Below, piece after piece: positions 1 to 8,272 of a stretch of DNA of 64,000 bases. The stretch is from Pseudomonas sp. 8O (GTDB taxonomy: Bacteria; Pseudomonadota; Gammaproteobacteria; Pseudomonadales; Pseudomonadaceae): assembly GCF_902506495.1 (NCBI RefSeq), contig NZ_LR733267.1, forward strand, positions 186,001 to 250,000, read 5' to 3'. Under the pieces are notes generated by a model. It was not told where the DNA came from. It made no database searches and saw only the letters and a program-made list of their open reading frames with translations. The position numbers and the translations under genes were made by a program. Position 1 is the first letter of the stretch; each line of letters starts with the position of its first letter.

Positions 1-454
1 CGCCGGGCAGGCGAGCGTAGGCCGAGACATTCTCGATGATCAGCGGCCGCTCCAGCACGTCCTGAACGATGCGCACGCGCTCGGCGATACGCAGTACCGA
101 TTCTTCGGAAAACGGCAGCGGCATCAGGTCATACAGCTGCCCATCGTCGGCACAGGCCGACAGATGCTCGCTGTAGGCCAGCACGCCATGCGCGTCGAGA
201 AAACCCTTGATGGCGTGCAGCAGTTCCAGGTTCAGCGGCGCGAAGCCGCCGAGGTTGAGGGACAGACCATGGCACAACAGCGGCCGGCGCTCGCTCAGGG
301 CACGCAGTTGCTTGCCCAGGCGGCCACCGACACCGATCCAGTTCTCCGGCGCCACTTCGAGAAAGTCGGCGCCGCTGGCGTCATCACCGGTCAGCTCGGC
401 GAGCAACCCGCGACGCAGGCCAAGACCGGCGCCGGTGAGGTTTGCGAGTTGCAT
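1..454 (-). CDS. MNIO-family (DUF692) RiPP maturase, partial (3' end outside window)
   Basis: The 151 visible codons read as the N-terminal part of a DUF692/MNIO protein (MbnB, BufB, HvfB), non-haem multi-iron oxygenases that modify cysteines in RiPP precursors. Visible family signatures are the opening GAGLGLRRGL, the FLEVAPENW strand, the CHGLSLNLGG stretch, and YSEHLSACADDGQLYDLMPLPF-type residues carrying His and Glu metal-ligand candidates (family knowledge). The ATG at 454 follows a strong GGAGGA ribosome site. It starts 21 bases after the EGKCG-repeat precursor gene, so the two are probably co-transcribed. The usual partner (HvfC/DUF2063) would lie off the window edge. The family call is firm; the exact product chemistry is inferred. 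Confidence 0.9.
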   Translation of the reverse strand, partial: MQLANLTGAGLGLRRGLLAELTGDDASGADFLEVAPENWIGVGGRLGKQLRALSERRPLLCHGLSLNLGGFAPLNLELLHAIKGFLDAHGVLAYSEHLSACADDGQLYDLMPLPFSEESVLRIAERVRIVQDVLERPLIIENVSAYARLPG

Positions 455-475
455 GATCCGTCCTCCCATTTGCCC

Positions 476-769
476 TTACTCGCTTTTCTCGCCGCCGCAT
501 TTGCCTTCGCCGCACTTACCCTCGGCGTCGGCTTTCATCTCGCCACCACACTTGCCCTCGCCGCACTTGCCCTCTGCGTCGCCTTTCATCTCACCGCCGC
601 ATTTGCCTTCGCCACAGGCGCCTTCCTGTGCTTTCTCGGCAGCAACCAGGCTGTAGCCGCTGGTCAGCTCCTGAGCGGCGAACGGATTGCTCGCGGCATG
701 GGCGGTGAACGCCATGGAAGTCAGCAGCGCAGCGCCCAGGGTGGCAGTCAGGGTATTGAGTTGTTTCAT
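476..769 (-). CDS. HvfA-like EGKCG-repeat RiPP precursor peptide (oxazolin/bufferin type)
   Basis: The 97-residue protein has a Sec signal peptide (residues 1-25, ending AHA) and a low-complexity mature part rich in Gly, Glu and Lys. Six cysteines (52, 57, 69, 74, 86, 91) sit in one EGACG and five EGKCG motifs, two pairs of which are separated by a GEMK-(G/A)DA spacer. HvfA-type precursors of this kind are modified by an MNIO enzyme and a partner into copper-binding peptides, and the MNIO gene is immediately downstream. The ATG at 769 is preceded by GGAGAG. The peptide is probably exported to the periplasm and made under copper stress. The modification itself cannot be seen in DNA. Confidence 0.88.
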   Translation of the reverse strand: MKQLNTLTATLGAALLTSMAFTAHAASNPFAAQELTSGYSLVAAEKAQEGACGEGKCGGEMKGDAEGKCGEGKCGGEMKADAEGKCGEGKCGGEKSE

Positions 770-824
770 GGCATCTCTCCATCGGTTTCGAATGCGGGGC
801 CGGATTGGCCCTCTCGCAGCAATG

Positions 825-850
825 GACGAGGCAGGAATGCGGGCGTTACA
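825..850 (-). promoter_or_regulatory. candidate ECF-sigma promoter of the EGKCG peptide gene
   Basis: On the minus strand a TGTAAC -35 (850-845) and a CGTC -10 (828-825) are separated by 16 bases. This is the classic ECF-type TGTAAC/CGTC layout, and it lies about 55 bases upstream of the peptide start. The neighbouring ECF gene makes this its probable target. The spacing is as seen; the assignment is inference. Confidence 0.5.
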
Positions 851-868
851 GCGAGGCTGGAATTTTTC

Positions 869-890
869 GTAGCCCGGATGAAATCCGGGT
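869..890. repeat. CCGGAT..ATCCGG short palindromic repeat
   Basis: GTAGCCCGGATGAAATCCGGGT is a palindromic unit that recurs in variant form at 15151-15208 and several times in 39898-40470. A second repeat word, a 22-mer at 924-945, is found again without change at 32791-32812. The rest of the gap 851-1058 shows no gene. Confidence 0.7.
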
Positions 891-1060
891 GCTTTGCCCG
901 CTACCAGTCGCGGCTACGCCTGCATGGATGCAGGAGGTAGAGCGAAGCAGGATGCCAGAGCCGAAAGCCCCTCCCACAGGCACAGAAGCCTCCACCGCAC
1001 CGTGGGAGGCGCTTCAGCGGCGATGTTTTGAGGAAGAGCACATGCGAGAAGGAAAAAGAA

Positions 1061-1084
1061 AACCCGGATCTCTCCGGTTTTTTT
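1061..1084 (-). terminator. hairpin terminator after the sigma/anti-sigma operon
   Basis: A CCGGA/TCCGG stem with a GAGA loop is flanked by a run of T on the plus strand and of T-rich sequence on the minus strand. It follows the anti-sigma stop codon directly and separates that operon from the peptide operon. Confidence 0.6.
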
Positions 1085-1318
1085 TCAATCATTGTGACGG
1101 CGCGCCTGCGCCAGGCGCTCGGCCAGGGCGTCGAGTTCGGGTAACTCCTCATCCGGCATCTGTCGGATCACCGCCTGGGTCAGCTTCATCTGCCGGAGGA
1201 AACGCCGGCAGTTGCCGCACATGGCCAAGTGGGCGCGCACGGCCAGGCGCTGGCGTAGCGTCATTTGGCCGTCGAGATAATCGCTGGAATGAGCGACCAA
1301 TTCCTTGCAGGTCAGCAT
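1085..1318 (-). CDS. zinc-type anti-sigma factor (zf-HC2/ZAS)
   Basis: This 77-residue soluble protein carries the ZAS zinc site: an N-terminal Cys (LTCKEL) followed by HLAMCGNC, the H-x3-C-x2-C motif. Such proteins hold their cognate ECF sigma inactive until a redox or metal signal releases it. There is no transmembrane segment, so sensing should be cytoplasmic. Its start overlaps the end of the sigma gene by 7 bases, the normal sigma/anti-sigma coupling. The peptide and MNIO genes downstream point to a metal, perhaps copper, as the signal (inferred). Confidence 0.85.
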   Translation of the reverse strand: MLTCKELVAHSSDYLDGQMTLRQRLAVRAHLAMCGNCRRFLRQMKLTQAVIRQMPDEELPELDALAERLAQARRHND

Positions 1319-1914
1319 TGGCCTGTCTCCTCGAAATGTTCCAGGGTGGCGAAGACTTTCAGGCGTGCTCGGTGCAGCAGCACACGGGCATTGGAGAGCG
1401 AGATGTCGAGAAGATTACAGATCGCCTCCAGTTCCAGGCCCTGTCGCTCGCGCAGCACCAATACGCTGGCCTGCAACTCCGACAGGCTGGCCAATGTGTG
1501 CTCCAGGCACTCGCGCAATTCGTCCTCGGTGAGCAGGGCTTCGGGGCTGTCCTGGTGCCAGGCATGCGGCGCCAGCAGCCAGTGACCGTCATCGGAGAAG
1601 CGCTCGTCACCCACCGTGCCGTGCGGCGCGGCCAAGTCATCGAGCAGCACCTCGCGACGGTTGTGCTTGAGACGAGTCTTGGCGGTATTGGCGGTGATGG
1701 TCAGCAGCCAGGTCTTGAGGCTGGAGCGCCCCTGAAAGCCGCTGAGGCTGCGCACCACGGCGAGCCAGGCATCCTGCACCACCTCATCGGCGTTGCGGCT
1801 GCCGACGATGGCATAAGCCACCGCGCGCATCGCCCCCTGATAGCGAGCGACCAGCTCGCGGTAGGCCTTCTGCTCACCGGCGAGCAGACGATCCAACAGA
1901 TCGGTATCGGACAT
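1312..1914 (-). CDS. ECF-family RNA polymerase sigma factor
   Basis: The 200-residue protein has sigma region 2 at about residues 8-80 (with VVQDAWLAVVRSL and the TWLLTITANTAKTRLK end of region 2.4) and region 4 at about 130-190 (an LSELQASVLVLRERQGLELEAI-type helix-turn-helix, with LSNARVLLHRAR as recognition helix). There is a longer than usual linker around residues 90-120. It should direct transcription of its own operon and of the EGKCG peptide operon, which has a TGTAAC-N16-CGTC promoter at 825-850. The start at 1914 was chosen from the full-length region 2. Confidence 0.93.
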   Translation of the reverse strand: MSDTDLLDRLLAGEQKAYRELVARYQGAMRAVAYAIVGSRNADEVVQDAWLAVVRSLSGFQGRSSLKTWLLTITANTAKTRLKHNRREVLLDDLAAPHGTVGDERFSDDGHWLLAPHAWHQDSPEALLTEDELRECLEHTLASLSELQASVLVLRERQGLELEAICNLLDISLSNARVLLHRARLKVFATLEHFEETGQC

Positions 1915-1985
1915 GGAACTCCCGTAGGTAGCACGTATGCACGAGGCCGAACGCCCCGTGCACCTCAGGCATTCCTACAGAGAGT

Positions 1986-3113
1986 TCAGCGCTTGCGCAA
2001 AATTACACTGCCGATCGAATAACCGGCACCGAAGGAGCTTAGAACACCCAGGCTACCAGCAGGCAGATCGTCCTGATTCTTGTGCAAGGCAATCACCGAG
2101 CCGGCCGAACTGGTGTTGGCATAGGTGTCGAGAATCACCGGCGCCTCGTGCGGCTCGGCATCGCGACCGAGCAGCTTGCGCGCGATCAGCAGGTTCATGT
2201 TGAGGTTGGCCTGATGCAGCCAGAAGCGCTGGACGTCGCTGACGTTGAGCTGGTTTTCCGCCAGGTGCGCGGCAATCAGCTCGGCGACCATCGGGCAGAC
2301 GTCCTTGAACACCTTGCGGCCTTCCTGCACGAACAGTTTGTCGCGCGCGCCCACGCCCTCTTCCGCCGCGCGGTTGAGGAAACCGAAGTTGTTGCGGATG
2401 TTGTTGGAGAACTGGGTCAGCAGCTTGGTGCCGACCACATCGAACTGGTGCCTGGAGGTCGCCAGGTCGGCACGCTCGATGATCACTGCAGTGGCGGCGT
2501 CGCCGAAGATGAAGTGGCTGTCACGGTCGCGGAAGTTCAGATGACCGGTGCAGATCTCCGGGTTGACCATGAGGATCGCGCGGGCCTGGCCGGTCTGGAT
2601 GGCAGTGGTCGCAGCCTGGATGCCGAAGGTGGCCGAGGAGCAGGCCACGTTCATGTCGTAGCCCCAGCCTTGGATGCCCAGCGCGGCCTGCACTTCGATG
2701 GCTACCGCCGGGTAGGCGCGCTGCAAATTCGAGCAGGCGACTATCACCCCGTCGATGTCTGCAACGGCCTTGCCGGCACGCTGCAGCGCCTCCTTGGCAG
2801 CGCCCACGGCCATTTCGCAGAGAATGCCCCAGTCGTCGTTGGAGCGCTCGGGAATGCTCGGCACCATGCGCTGCGGATCGAGAATGCCTTTCTTGTCGAT
2901 GACGAAGCGGCTCTTGATACCCGACGCCTTTTCGATGAAGCCGCTGCTGGACTCGCTCAGCGCCTCCACCTCACCGCGGGCGATGGCCTCGGCGTTGTCG
3001 GCGTTGAACTGCTGCACATAGGCATTGAAGGTTGCCACCAGCTCGTCGTTGGAAATGCTGTTGGCCGGGGTGTACAGGCCGGTACCACTGATGACGACGT
3101 TATGCACGCTCAT
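1986..3113 (-). CDS. 3-oxoacyl-ACP synthase III family protein (FabH-like)
   Basis: This 375-residue thiolase-fold enzyme keeps the KAS III triad: Cys158 (in [10 protein letters not shown]), His300 (in [11 protein letters not shown]) and Asn333 (in YANTSSAGS), plus the C-terminal [12 protein letters not shown] glycine-rich segment. It should condense an acyl-CoA with malonyl-ACP. It is longer than E. coli FabH (317 residues) because of an N-terminal insertion at about 30-60. It resembles the P. aeruginosa PA3286 type, which shunts beta-oxidation octanoyl-CoA into fatty-acid synthesis; that parallel is from memory, and the substrate cannot be read from sequence. It may be transcribed alone, with its own promoter in 3114-3344. 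Confidence 0.85.
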   Translation of the reverse strand: MSVHNVVISGTGLYTPANSISNDELVATFNAYVQQFNADNAEAIARGEVEALSESSSGFIEKASGIKSRFVIDKKGILDPQRMVPSIPERSNDDWGILCEMAVGAAKEALQRAGKAVADIDGVIVACSNLQRAYPAVAIEVQAALGIQGWGYDMNVACSSATFGIQAATTAIQTGQARAILMVNPEICTGHLNFRDRDSHFIFGDAATAVIIERADLATSRHQFDVVGTKLLTQFSNNIRNNFGFLNRAAEEGVGARDKLFVQEGRKVFKDVCPMVAELIAAHLAENQLNVSDVQRFWLHQANLNMNLLIARKLLGRDAEPHEAPVILDTYANTSSAGSVIALHKNQDDLPAGSLGVLSSFGAGYSIGSVILRKR

Positions 3114-3344
3114 TCCTCTTCTCGGCCGCTGGCGGCCTCAGGCAGTTGGCCGGCGACAATGGCGCAGGCCGAAAATCGGGAGACTTGGGCCAAGCTCTTG
3201 CGACGGTTGGCTCCGGGCCACTGAGTGTGCCACAGGGCGATGGGGTTCGTCCTCAGCCCTTGAGAGTGTCTAAGTGGACAGAACATGACCCAATATAGCC
3301 GTTTGGTCTAAAGTCTTATATCGGTCTACTCATCTGGAGCTTGC

Positions 3345-4955
3345 ATGAACCTCTCCCTGCTCAGCCGCTACGCATTTTTCGCCTTCTGCGTGCTGTTCAC
3401 CCTGGCAAGCCTGCCGTTCCTTGGCCATGAGTGGATGTGGCCGTTCACCCTGCTCAGCGCCGTACTCAGCCTGATCGGCATCGGCGATCTGCTACAGACG
3501 CGCCATGCGGTACGGCGCAACTACCCGATCCTGGGCAATATCCGCTATCTGGTCGAAGGCATCCGCCCGGAAATTCGCCAGTACCTGCTCGAAGGCGACG
3601 CCGAGCAACTGCCCTTCTCCCGCGCCCAGCGCTCGCTGGTGTATTCACGCGCCAAGAACGAAGGCGCCGACAAACCCTTCGGCACGCTGAGCGATGTGTA
3701 CCAGAACGGCTTCGAGTTCATCAGCCACTCCATGCGCCCGGCGCCGCTGACCGACCCGTGCAGCTTTCGCGTGGAGATCGGCGGGCCGCAATGCAGCCAA
3801 CCGTACTCGGCCTCCTTGTTCAATATCTCGGCGATGAGCTTCGGTTCGCTCAGCGCCAACGCCATTCGCGCGCTCAACGAAGGGGCGAAACTCGGCGAGT
3901 TCTACCACGACACTGGTGAAGGCAGCATCAGCCCCTACCACCGCGAGCACGGCGGCGATCTGGTCTGGGAACTGGGCAGTGGCTACTTCGGTTGCCGTGC
4001 TTCCGACGGGCGCTTCGACCCCGAGCGTTTCGCCGCCCAGGCCAGCAGCCCGCAGGTGAAGATGATCGAGATCAAGCTCAGCCAGGGCGCCAAACCGGGC
4101 CATGGCGGCATCCTGCCCAAGCACAAGGTCACCGAGGAAATCGCCAGCACCCGCGGTGTACCGATGGGTGAGGACTGCATCTCACCCTCGCGCCATAGCG
4201 CCTTCTCCACGCCGACAGAGATGCTGCAGTTCATCGCCCAGCTACGCGAGCTGTCCGGCGGCAAGCCGGTCGGCTTCAAGTTCTGCCTGGGCCACCCCTG
4301 GGAGTTCATGGGTATCGTCAAGGCGATGCTGGAGACCGGCATCCTGCCCGACTTCATCGTCGTCGACGGCAAGGAAGGCGGCACCGGCGCGGCGCCGCTG
4401 GAGTTCACCGATCACCTGGGCGTGCCGCTGCGCGAAGGGCTGCTGTTCGTGCACAACACCCTGGTCGGCAGCAACCTGCGCGACAAGATCAAGCTCGGTG
4501 CCAGCGGCAAAATCGTCAGTGCCTTCGACATTGCCCGCGTGCTGGCCATCGGCGCCGACTGGGCCAACTCGGCGCGCGGCTTCATGTTCGCCATCGGCTG
4601 CATCCAGAGCCAAAGCTGCCACACCAACAAGTGCCCGACCGGCGTGGCGACCCAGGACCCACTGCGCCAGCGCGCCCTGGTGGTCGAGGACAAGGCCCAG
4701 CGCGTCTTCAACTTCCACCGCAACACGCTCAAGGCACTGGCCGAGATGCTCGCCGCCGCCGGCCTCGATCACCCGGCACAGATCGATGCCAAGCACCTGG
4801 TGCAACGTATGTCCGCCACCGAGATCAAGCTGTTCTCGCAGCAGCATGTGTTCCTCGCGCCGGGCGAGTTGCTCAGCGGCCAGATCGCAGGGGAGTTCTA
4901 CGAGCGCATGTGGCGCATGGCGCGCGCCGACAGTTTCGAGCCGGCGCTGGCTTGA
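3345..4955 (+). CDS. FMN-binding glutamate synthase-family protein, membrane-anchored
   Basis: The 536-residue protein has two N-terminal hydrophobic segments (about 9-28 and 35-50) and then a complete GltB central/FMN-type domain, with KPGHGGILP, VDGKEGGTGAAP and the AIGCIQSQSCHTNKCPTG iron-sulfur motif (Cys419, Cys425, Cys430). The glutamine amidotransferase and GXGXG domains of true GOGAT are absent, so it cannot make glutamate from glutamine alone. This stand-alone family is common in Pseudomonas, but its physiological substrate is unknown to me. The start has CTGGAG seven bases upstream. The 230-base gap before it contains the promoter region, with AT-rich sequence around 3290-3325. Confidence 0.85.
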   Translation: MNLSLLSRYAFFAFCVLFTLASLPFLGHEWMWPFTLLSAVLSLIGIGDLLQTRHAVRRNYPILGNIRYLVEGIRPEIRQYLLEGDAEQLPFSRAQRSLVYSRAKNEGADKPFGTLSDVYQNGFEFISHSMRPAPLTDPCSFRVEIGGPQCSQPYSASLFNISAMSFGSLSANAIRALNEGAKLGEFYHDTGEGSISPYHREHGGDLVWELGSGYFGCRASDGRFDPERFAAQASSPQVKMIEIKLSQGAKPGHGGILPKHKVTEEIASTRGVPMGEDCISPSRHSAFSTPTEMLQFIAQLRELSGGKPVGFKFCLGHPWEFMGIVKAMLETGILPDFIVVDGKEGGTGAAPLEFTDHLGVPLREGLLFVHNTLVGSNLRDKIKLGASGKIVSAFDIARVLAIGADWANSARGFMFAIGCIQSQSCHTNKCPTGVATQDPLRQRALVVEDKAQRVFNFHRNTLKALAEMLAAAGLDHPAQIDAKHLVQRMSATEIKLFSQQHVFLAPGELLSGQIAGEFYERMWRMARADSFEPALA

Positions 4956-5014
4956 GTGGTCGGCACGGCCAAGCTCAGCGCGGCTTCGCTCAACGCTCCC
5001 TGACCGGTACCTGC

Positions 5015-5746
5015 ATGCGATTTTCGCTATCCGCTCTGCTGTTTCTGCTGTGCCTAACGGCCTCGGCTCAGGAGCAACGCCCGTTGCGTTTCTCGGTGAG
5101 CGAGAGCTGGGCCATGCCGATGATCGACATCGTCGATGGCCAGGCCACCGGTGGGATCCTCTACGACCTGCAGATGCGCCTGGCGCAGAAGGTCGGACGC
5201 CGTGCGCAGATGCTGGTACTGCCGCGTCTGCGCGTACAACGCCTGCTGACCACGGGTGAAATCGACGTGCGCTGTTACGTCAGCCCTGACTGGCTCAACG
5301 AACCCCACCACCAGTACATCTGGAGCCTGCCATTTATGGTGCAACGCGACATGATCGTCGCGCGTGACGCCGAATCGGACTTCAAGCTGGAACACCTGCG
5401 CGGTGAGCGCCTGGGCACGGTCCTGGGCTTCAGCTACCCCAATCTGGAGCCGCTATTGGCCAATGGCCAAACCCATCGCGAAGATGCCCGCACCCAGGCG
5501 CTGGTGCTGGAGAAACTCGAGGCCGGTCGCTACCACTACGCGATCAGCAACGACCTCAGCCTGAACTGGTTCAACCGCCATCAGCCTCAAGAAAAACGCC
5601 TGCATGCGCTAGCAGAGGTCAGAGCCGCTCCGGTCGGCTGCATCGTCCGTGACGCCCCCGACGTACCGACCCAGGCCTTGCTGCGCGCGCTGGTAAAGAT
5701 GAAGGAGGATGGCGAATTCGAGGCCATTCTCTCCCGCTATCGTTGA
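5015..5746 (+). CDS. periplasmic solute-binding-type protein (SBP_bac_3-like)
   Basis: The ATG at 5015 gives 243 residues with a Sec signal peptide (about 1-18, ending ASA). The mature part has the type of a family 3 amino-acid-binding lobe: LRFSVSESWAMPM opening, GGILYDLQMRLAQKVGR, and a C-terminal VKMKEDGEFEAILSRY helix. No ABC permease or ATPase genes are adjacent, so it may be an orphan receptor or binding protein. It begins 59 bases after the glutamate synthase-like gene and may be read through from it. A much longer open frame upstream (from 4631) overlaps that gene and is not credible as coding. Confidence 0.8.
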   Translation: MRFSLSALLFLLCLTASAQEQRPLRFSVSESWAMPMIDIVDGQATGGILYDLQMRLAQKVGRRAQMLVLPRLRVQRLLTTGEIDVRCYVSPDWLNEPHHQYIWSLPFMVQRDMIVARDAESDFKLEHLRGERLGTVLGFSYPNLEPLLANGQTHREDARTQALVLEKLEAGRYHYAISNDLSLNWFNRHQPQEKRLHALAEVRAAPVGCIVRDAPDVPTQALLRALVKMKEDGEFEAILSRYR

Positions 5747-5765
5747 TAGCGTACGGCGAGCGTGG

Positions 5766-6794
5766 CTAGCCGCTCAGATGTCGCAACACCTGCTCAACTC
5801 GCTGCAACAACGAACCGCTCAAACAGGTGAACGCCCAGCCACGCCGATCCAGCTCCTGCTCGTACCACCGATTTTGTCGGCGGCGAAAGGCCTCGCCCTG
5901 GCGCGTGCCGTCCTGCACGAAGGGGAAGTCATCGGCGCACAGAAACAGGTGCTGATAACGACGCTCGGCCAACTGTTCCAGCTCGGCCTCGGCACGACCG
6001 AACAGTTCGCGGCAGTAGAACAGCGTGGTCAACGGCGTGGTGTCGCACACCAGGTAGCGCTGGCATTGCCCGGCCAGCGCCTGCTCACGGGCGACCTGGG
6101 TGCGGCCGATGCGCAGCAGATCGTCATAGGCGAGTACACCGCCCTGCTCTTCCCACAACTCACGGCCGTACTCGGCGGCGTGACGCGTACCCAGGGCTTC
6201 GGCCAGCGCCTGGGCGAGGCTGCTCTTGCCGCTGGACTCGCCACCGAGCAAGGCGATGCGCTCGACGAAATCTCCGTAGACCTGCGCCGCCAGATAGTGG
6301 CGCAAGCCATGAATATCGGCGCGCAAACGCGTACCCGAAACCGGTACCTGAATGCGCGCACGATCGATCTCGACATGCTGCACTGGCCAGCCGAAACATC
6401 CGCTCAGGTGCGCGGCAAAACCGTCGCCGTAGGCCTCGCTGGTGAATACCGCGTCGACCGGGTGACCGAGCACTACCAGACAGAAATCGGCAACGAACTG
6501 GCGCTGCGCGGCATCGGCTGCGGATTCGTGGGGAAGGTCCGGCAGCAACAGGCCTCGTGCGCGCTGCCGGGCAACCCACTCGGGCGTCACCACCCAGCTG
6601 TGCAGTTCGGGAAAACGCACCTGCAACCAGTTCGCCCGCCGTTCAGGCTCGCAACCGGCAAGCTCCGGGCGGGCCCAGCTGAGCAGCACCAGCTGTTCGC
6701 ATTGCTGTTGCGCCTGGCGAATCAGCCATTCATGTCCGAGGTGCAGCGGTGCGAACTTGCCGACCACCAGCCCAATGGAAAATCGCTTGCTCAT
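5766..6794 (-). CDS. NadR-like bifunctional NMN adenylyltransferase/nicotinamide riboside kinase
   Basis: The 342-residue protein begins directly with a nucleotidyltransferase domain (GKFAPLHLGHEW at 12-23, VSGTRLR at 152-158) and continues into a kinase domain with Walker A GGESSGKSS (184-192). E. coli NadR additionally has an N-terminal DNA-binding domain, which is missing here, so this version should be purely enzymatic: riboside to NMN to NAD. It follows pnuC with a one-base gap (TGAGATG), which supports a nicotinamide riboside salvage operon. The distal C-terminus has the acidic and aromatic residues usual for the kinase lid. Confidence 0.88.
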   Translation of the reverse strand: MSKRFSIGLVVGKFAPLHLGHEWLIRQAQQQCEQLVLLSWARPELAGCEPERRANWLQVRFPELHSWVVTPEWVARQRARGLLLPDLPHESAADAAQRQFVADFCLVVLGHPVDAVFTSEAYGDGFAAHLSGCFGWPVQHVEIDRARIQVPVSGTRLRADIHGLRHYLAAQVYGDFVERIALLGGESSGKSSLAQALAEALGTRHAAEYGRELWEEQGGVLAYDDLLRIGRTQVAREQALAGQCQRYLVCDTTPLTTLFYCRELFGRAEAELEQLAERRYQHLFLCADDFPFVQDGTRQGEAFRRRQNRWYEQELDRRGWAFTCLSGSLLQRVEQVLRHLSG

Positions 6795-6795
6795 C

Positions 6796-7362
6796 TCAGA
6801 CCGTCTGCGCGTTCAGTTCACGGCGCCAGCGATACAGGCCGTACCAGGCGTTGCACCAGAACAGCAGGTAGATGAACGCCGTCAGATACAACTCGCGCGA
6901 CGCGAACAGCGGCACCGCGAGGGTGTTCACCAGCAGCCAGCCGTACCAGGTTTCCAGCTTGCGGCGCATCAGCAGCAATTGCGCCAACACGCTCAACGTC
7001 AGCACCAGCGAATCGATGAAGGGCGCGTAGGCATCGGTGAAATGATGCAGCAAGGCGCCGTATGCGCTGGCCACGGCCAACGCGAGCAGCAGTGCCAGGC
7101 CAAGCCCGGCTCCGCGCGAACGACTGATCGGCAGCGCCTCGCCCTGGCGCCCGCGCATCCAGCTCCACCATCCCAGCAGGCTGGTGGCGATGAAGAACGC
7201 CTGCAAGGTGACATCGGCATACAGCTGCACGCTGAAGAACAGCCAACCGAACAGCACACAACCGACCAGGCCAACGGCCCAGGTGTGCACCGAGTTGCGC
7301 GCCGCCAGCACGACCGAGATCAGATAGAAGAGGTTGGCGAAAATCTCCAGCGACGACGGCAT
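6796..7362 (-). CDS. pnuC: nicotinamide riboside transporter PnuC
   Basis: The 188-residue integral membrane protein has about seven hydrophobic segments and the family signatures of PnuC: tryptophan-rich LLGWWSWM, the NSVHTWAVGLVGCVLFGWLFF segment and the C-terminal FWCNAWYGLYRWRRE. It mediates facilitated uptake of nicotinamide riboside, trapped in the cell by phosphorylation. The NadR-like kinase encoded one base downstream is the expected trapping enzyme. No NAD-sensing riboswitch was recognised in the short upstream gap. Confidence 0.88.
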   Translation of the reverse strand: MPSSLEIFANLFYLISVVLAARNSVHTWAVGLVGCVLFGWLFFSVQLYADVTLQAFFIATSLLGWWSWMRGRQGEALPISRSRGAGLGLALLLALAVASAYGALLHHFTDAYAPFIDSLVLTLSVLAQLLLMRRKLETWYGWLLVNTLAVPLFASRELYLTAFIYLLFWCNAWYGLYRWRRELNAQTV

Positions 7363-7503
7363 GCACGCATCCTTATGAACATGGAATCAGCCGCGCAGCC
7401 TAGCACGTGACGTAGGCCACAGCCGTGCATGCGTCACCTGACAACAGGGCCGATCCATGCTCTGATAAGCCTCCCCTCGCACTCCAAAGGACTGGATCGC
7501 CCC

Positions 7504-8256
7504 ATGCCTCTGCTCGCCCTGCTGGTCATCGCCTGCCAAGTCACCTGCGGCCTTCACGTGGTTCGCAGTGGCCAGGAACGCTACTGGCTGTACCTGATCA
7601 TCGCCCTGCCCGGGCTTGGTTGCCTGATCTACTTCCTCGGCATCATGCTGCCGGATCTGCTCGGCAGCCGCCGCGGCCGGCAAACGCTCAACCGCCTGCA
7701 CGACAGCATCGACCCGCAGCGCCATCTGCGCGCCCTGCGCGATGAACTGGATATTCGCGACACCCGCGATACCCGCGTCAACCTGGCCGATGAACTGCTG
7801 CGCATGGGCCAGGCCGAGGAAGCGGCCCAGCACTATCAGATGGCATTACGCGGTATTCACAGCGATGCTCCCGACATCCTCCTCGGCCTGGCCAGAGCAC
7901 GTTTCGCTCTGGGCGACTTCGCCGGCTGTCAGGCGAGCCTCGATCAACTGATCGCCAACAATCCGGACTTCCGCTCCAGCGACGGCCACCTGCTGTACGC
8001 CCGCGCTCTGGAAGGCCAGGGCAACGACCTCAAGGCCGAAGAGGAATACCGCGCTCTCGGCAGCTACAGCGCCAGCCCTGAAGCCAACTACCGCTACGCC
8101 CTGCTGCTGCAGCGACTGGGACGTCAGCGCGAGGCCATCGAACTGCTGCAACAGATCCAGACCCACGCCCGCCGCTCCGCCCGGCACTATCGAGTGCTAC
8201 ACAAGGAGTGGCTGGATCTGAGTCAGAAGGCGCTGCTCGAACTGCAGCGCAACTAA
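7504..8256 (+). CDS. membrane-anchored tetratricopeptide-repeat protein
   Basis: From the ATG at 7504 the product has 250 residues: two N-terminal hydrophobic helices (about 1-18 and 26-52) followed by a TPR solenoid (about 85-235) with helices such as VNLADELLRMGQAEEAAQHYQ, DILLGLARARFALGDF and ANYRYALLLQRLGRQREAIE. It is probably a scaffold on the cytoplasmic face of the inner membrane. An upstream in-frame ATG at 7429 would put 25 polar residues before the first membrane helix and lacks a ribosome site, so the later start is preferred. Its partner is unknown. Confidence 0.82.
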   Translation: MPLLALLVIACQVTCGLHVVRSGQERYWLYLIIALPGLGCLIYFLGIMLPDLLGSRRGRQTLNRLHDSIDPQRHLRALRDELDIRDTRDTRVNLADELLRMGQAEEAAQHYQMALRGIHSDAPDILLGLARARFALGDFAGCQASLDQLIANNPDFRSSDGHLLYARALEGQGNDLKAEEEYRALGSYSASPEANYRYALLLQRLGRQREAIELLQQIQTHARRSARHYRVLHKEWLDLSQKALLELQRN

Positions 8257-8272
8257 GCGGCCGGCCAGCAGG

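Noticed and set aside
164-940. Long plus-strand open frame over the 0.2-0.9 kb region
   Set aside because: It is antisense to the MNIO and EGKCG peptide genes and arises from their GC-rich third positions; it has no ribosome site or family features.
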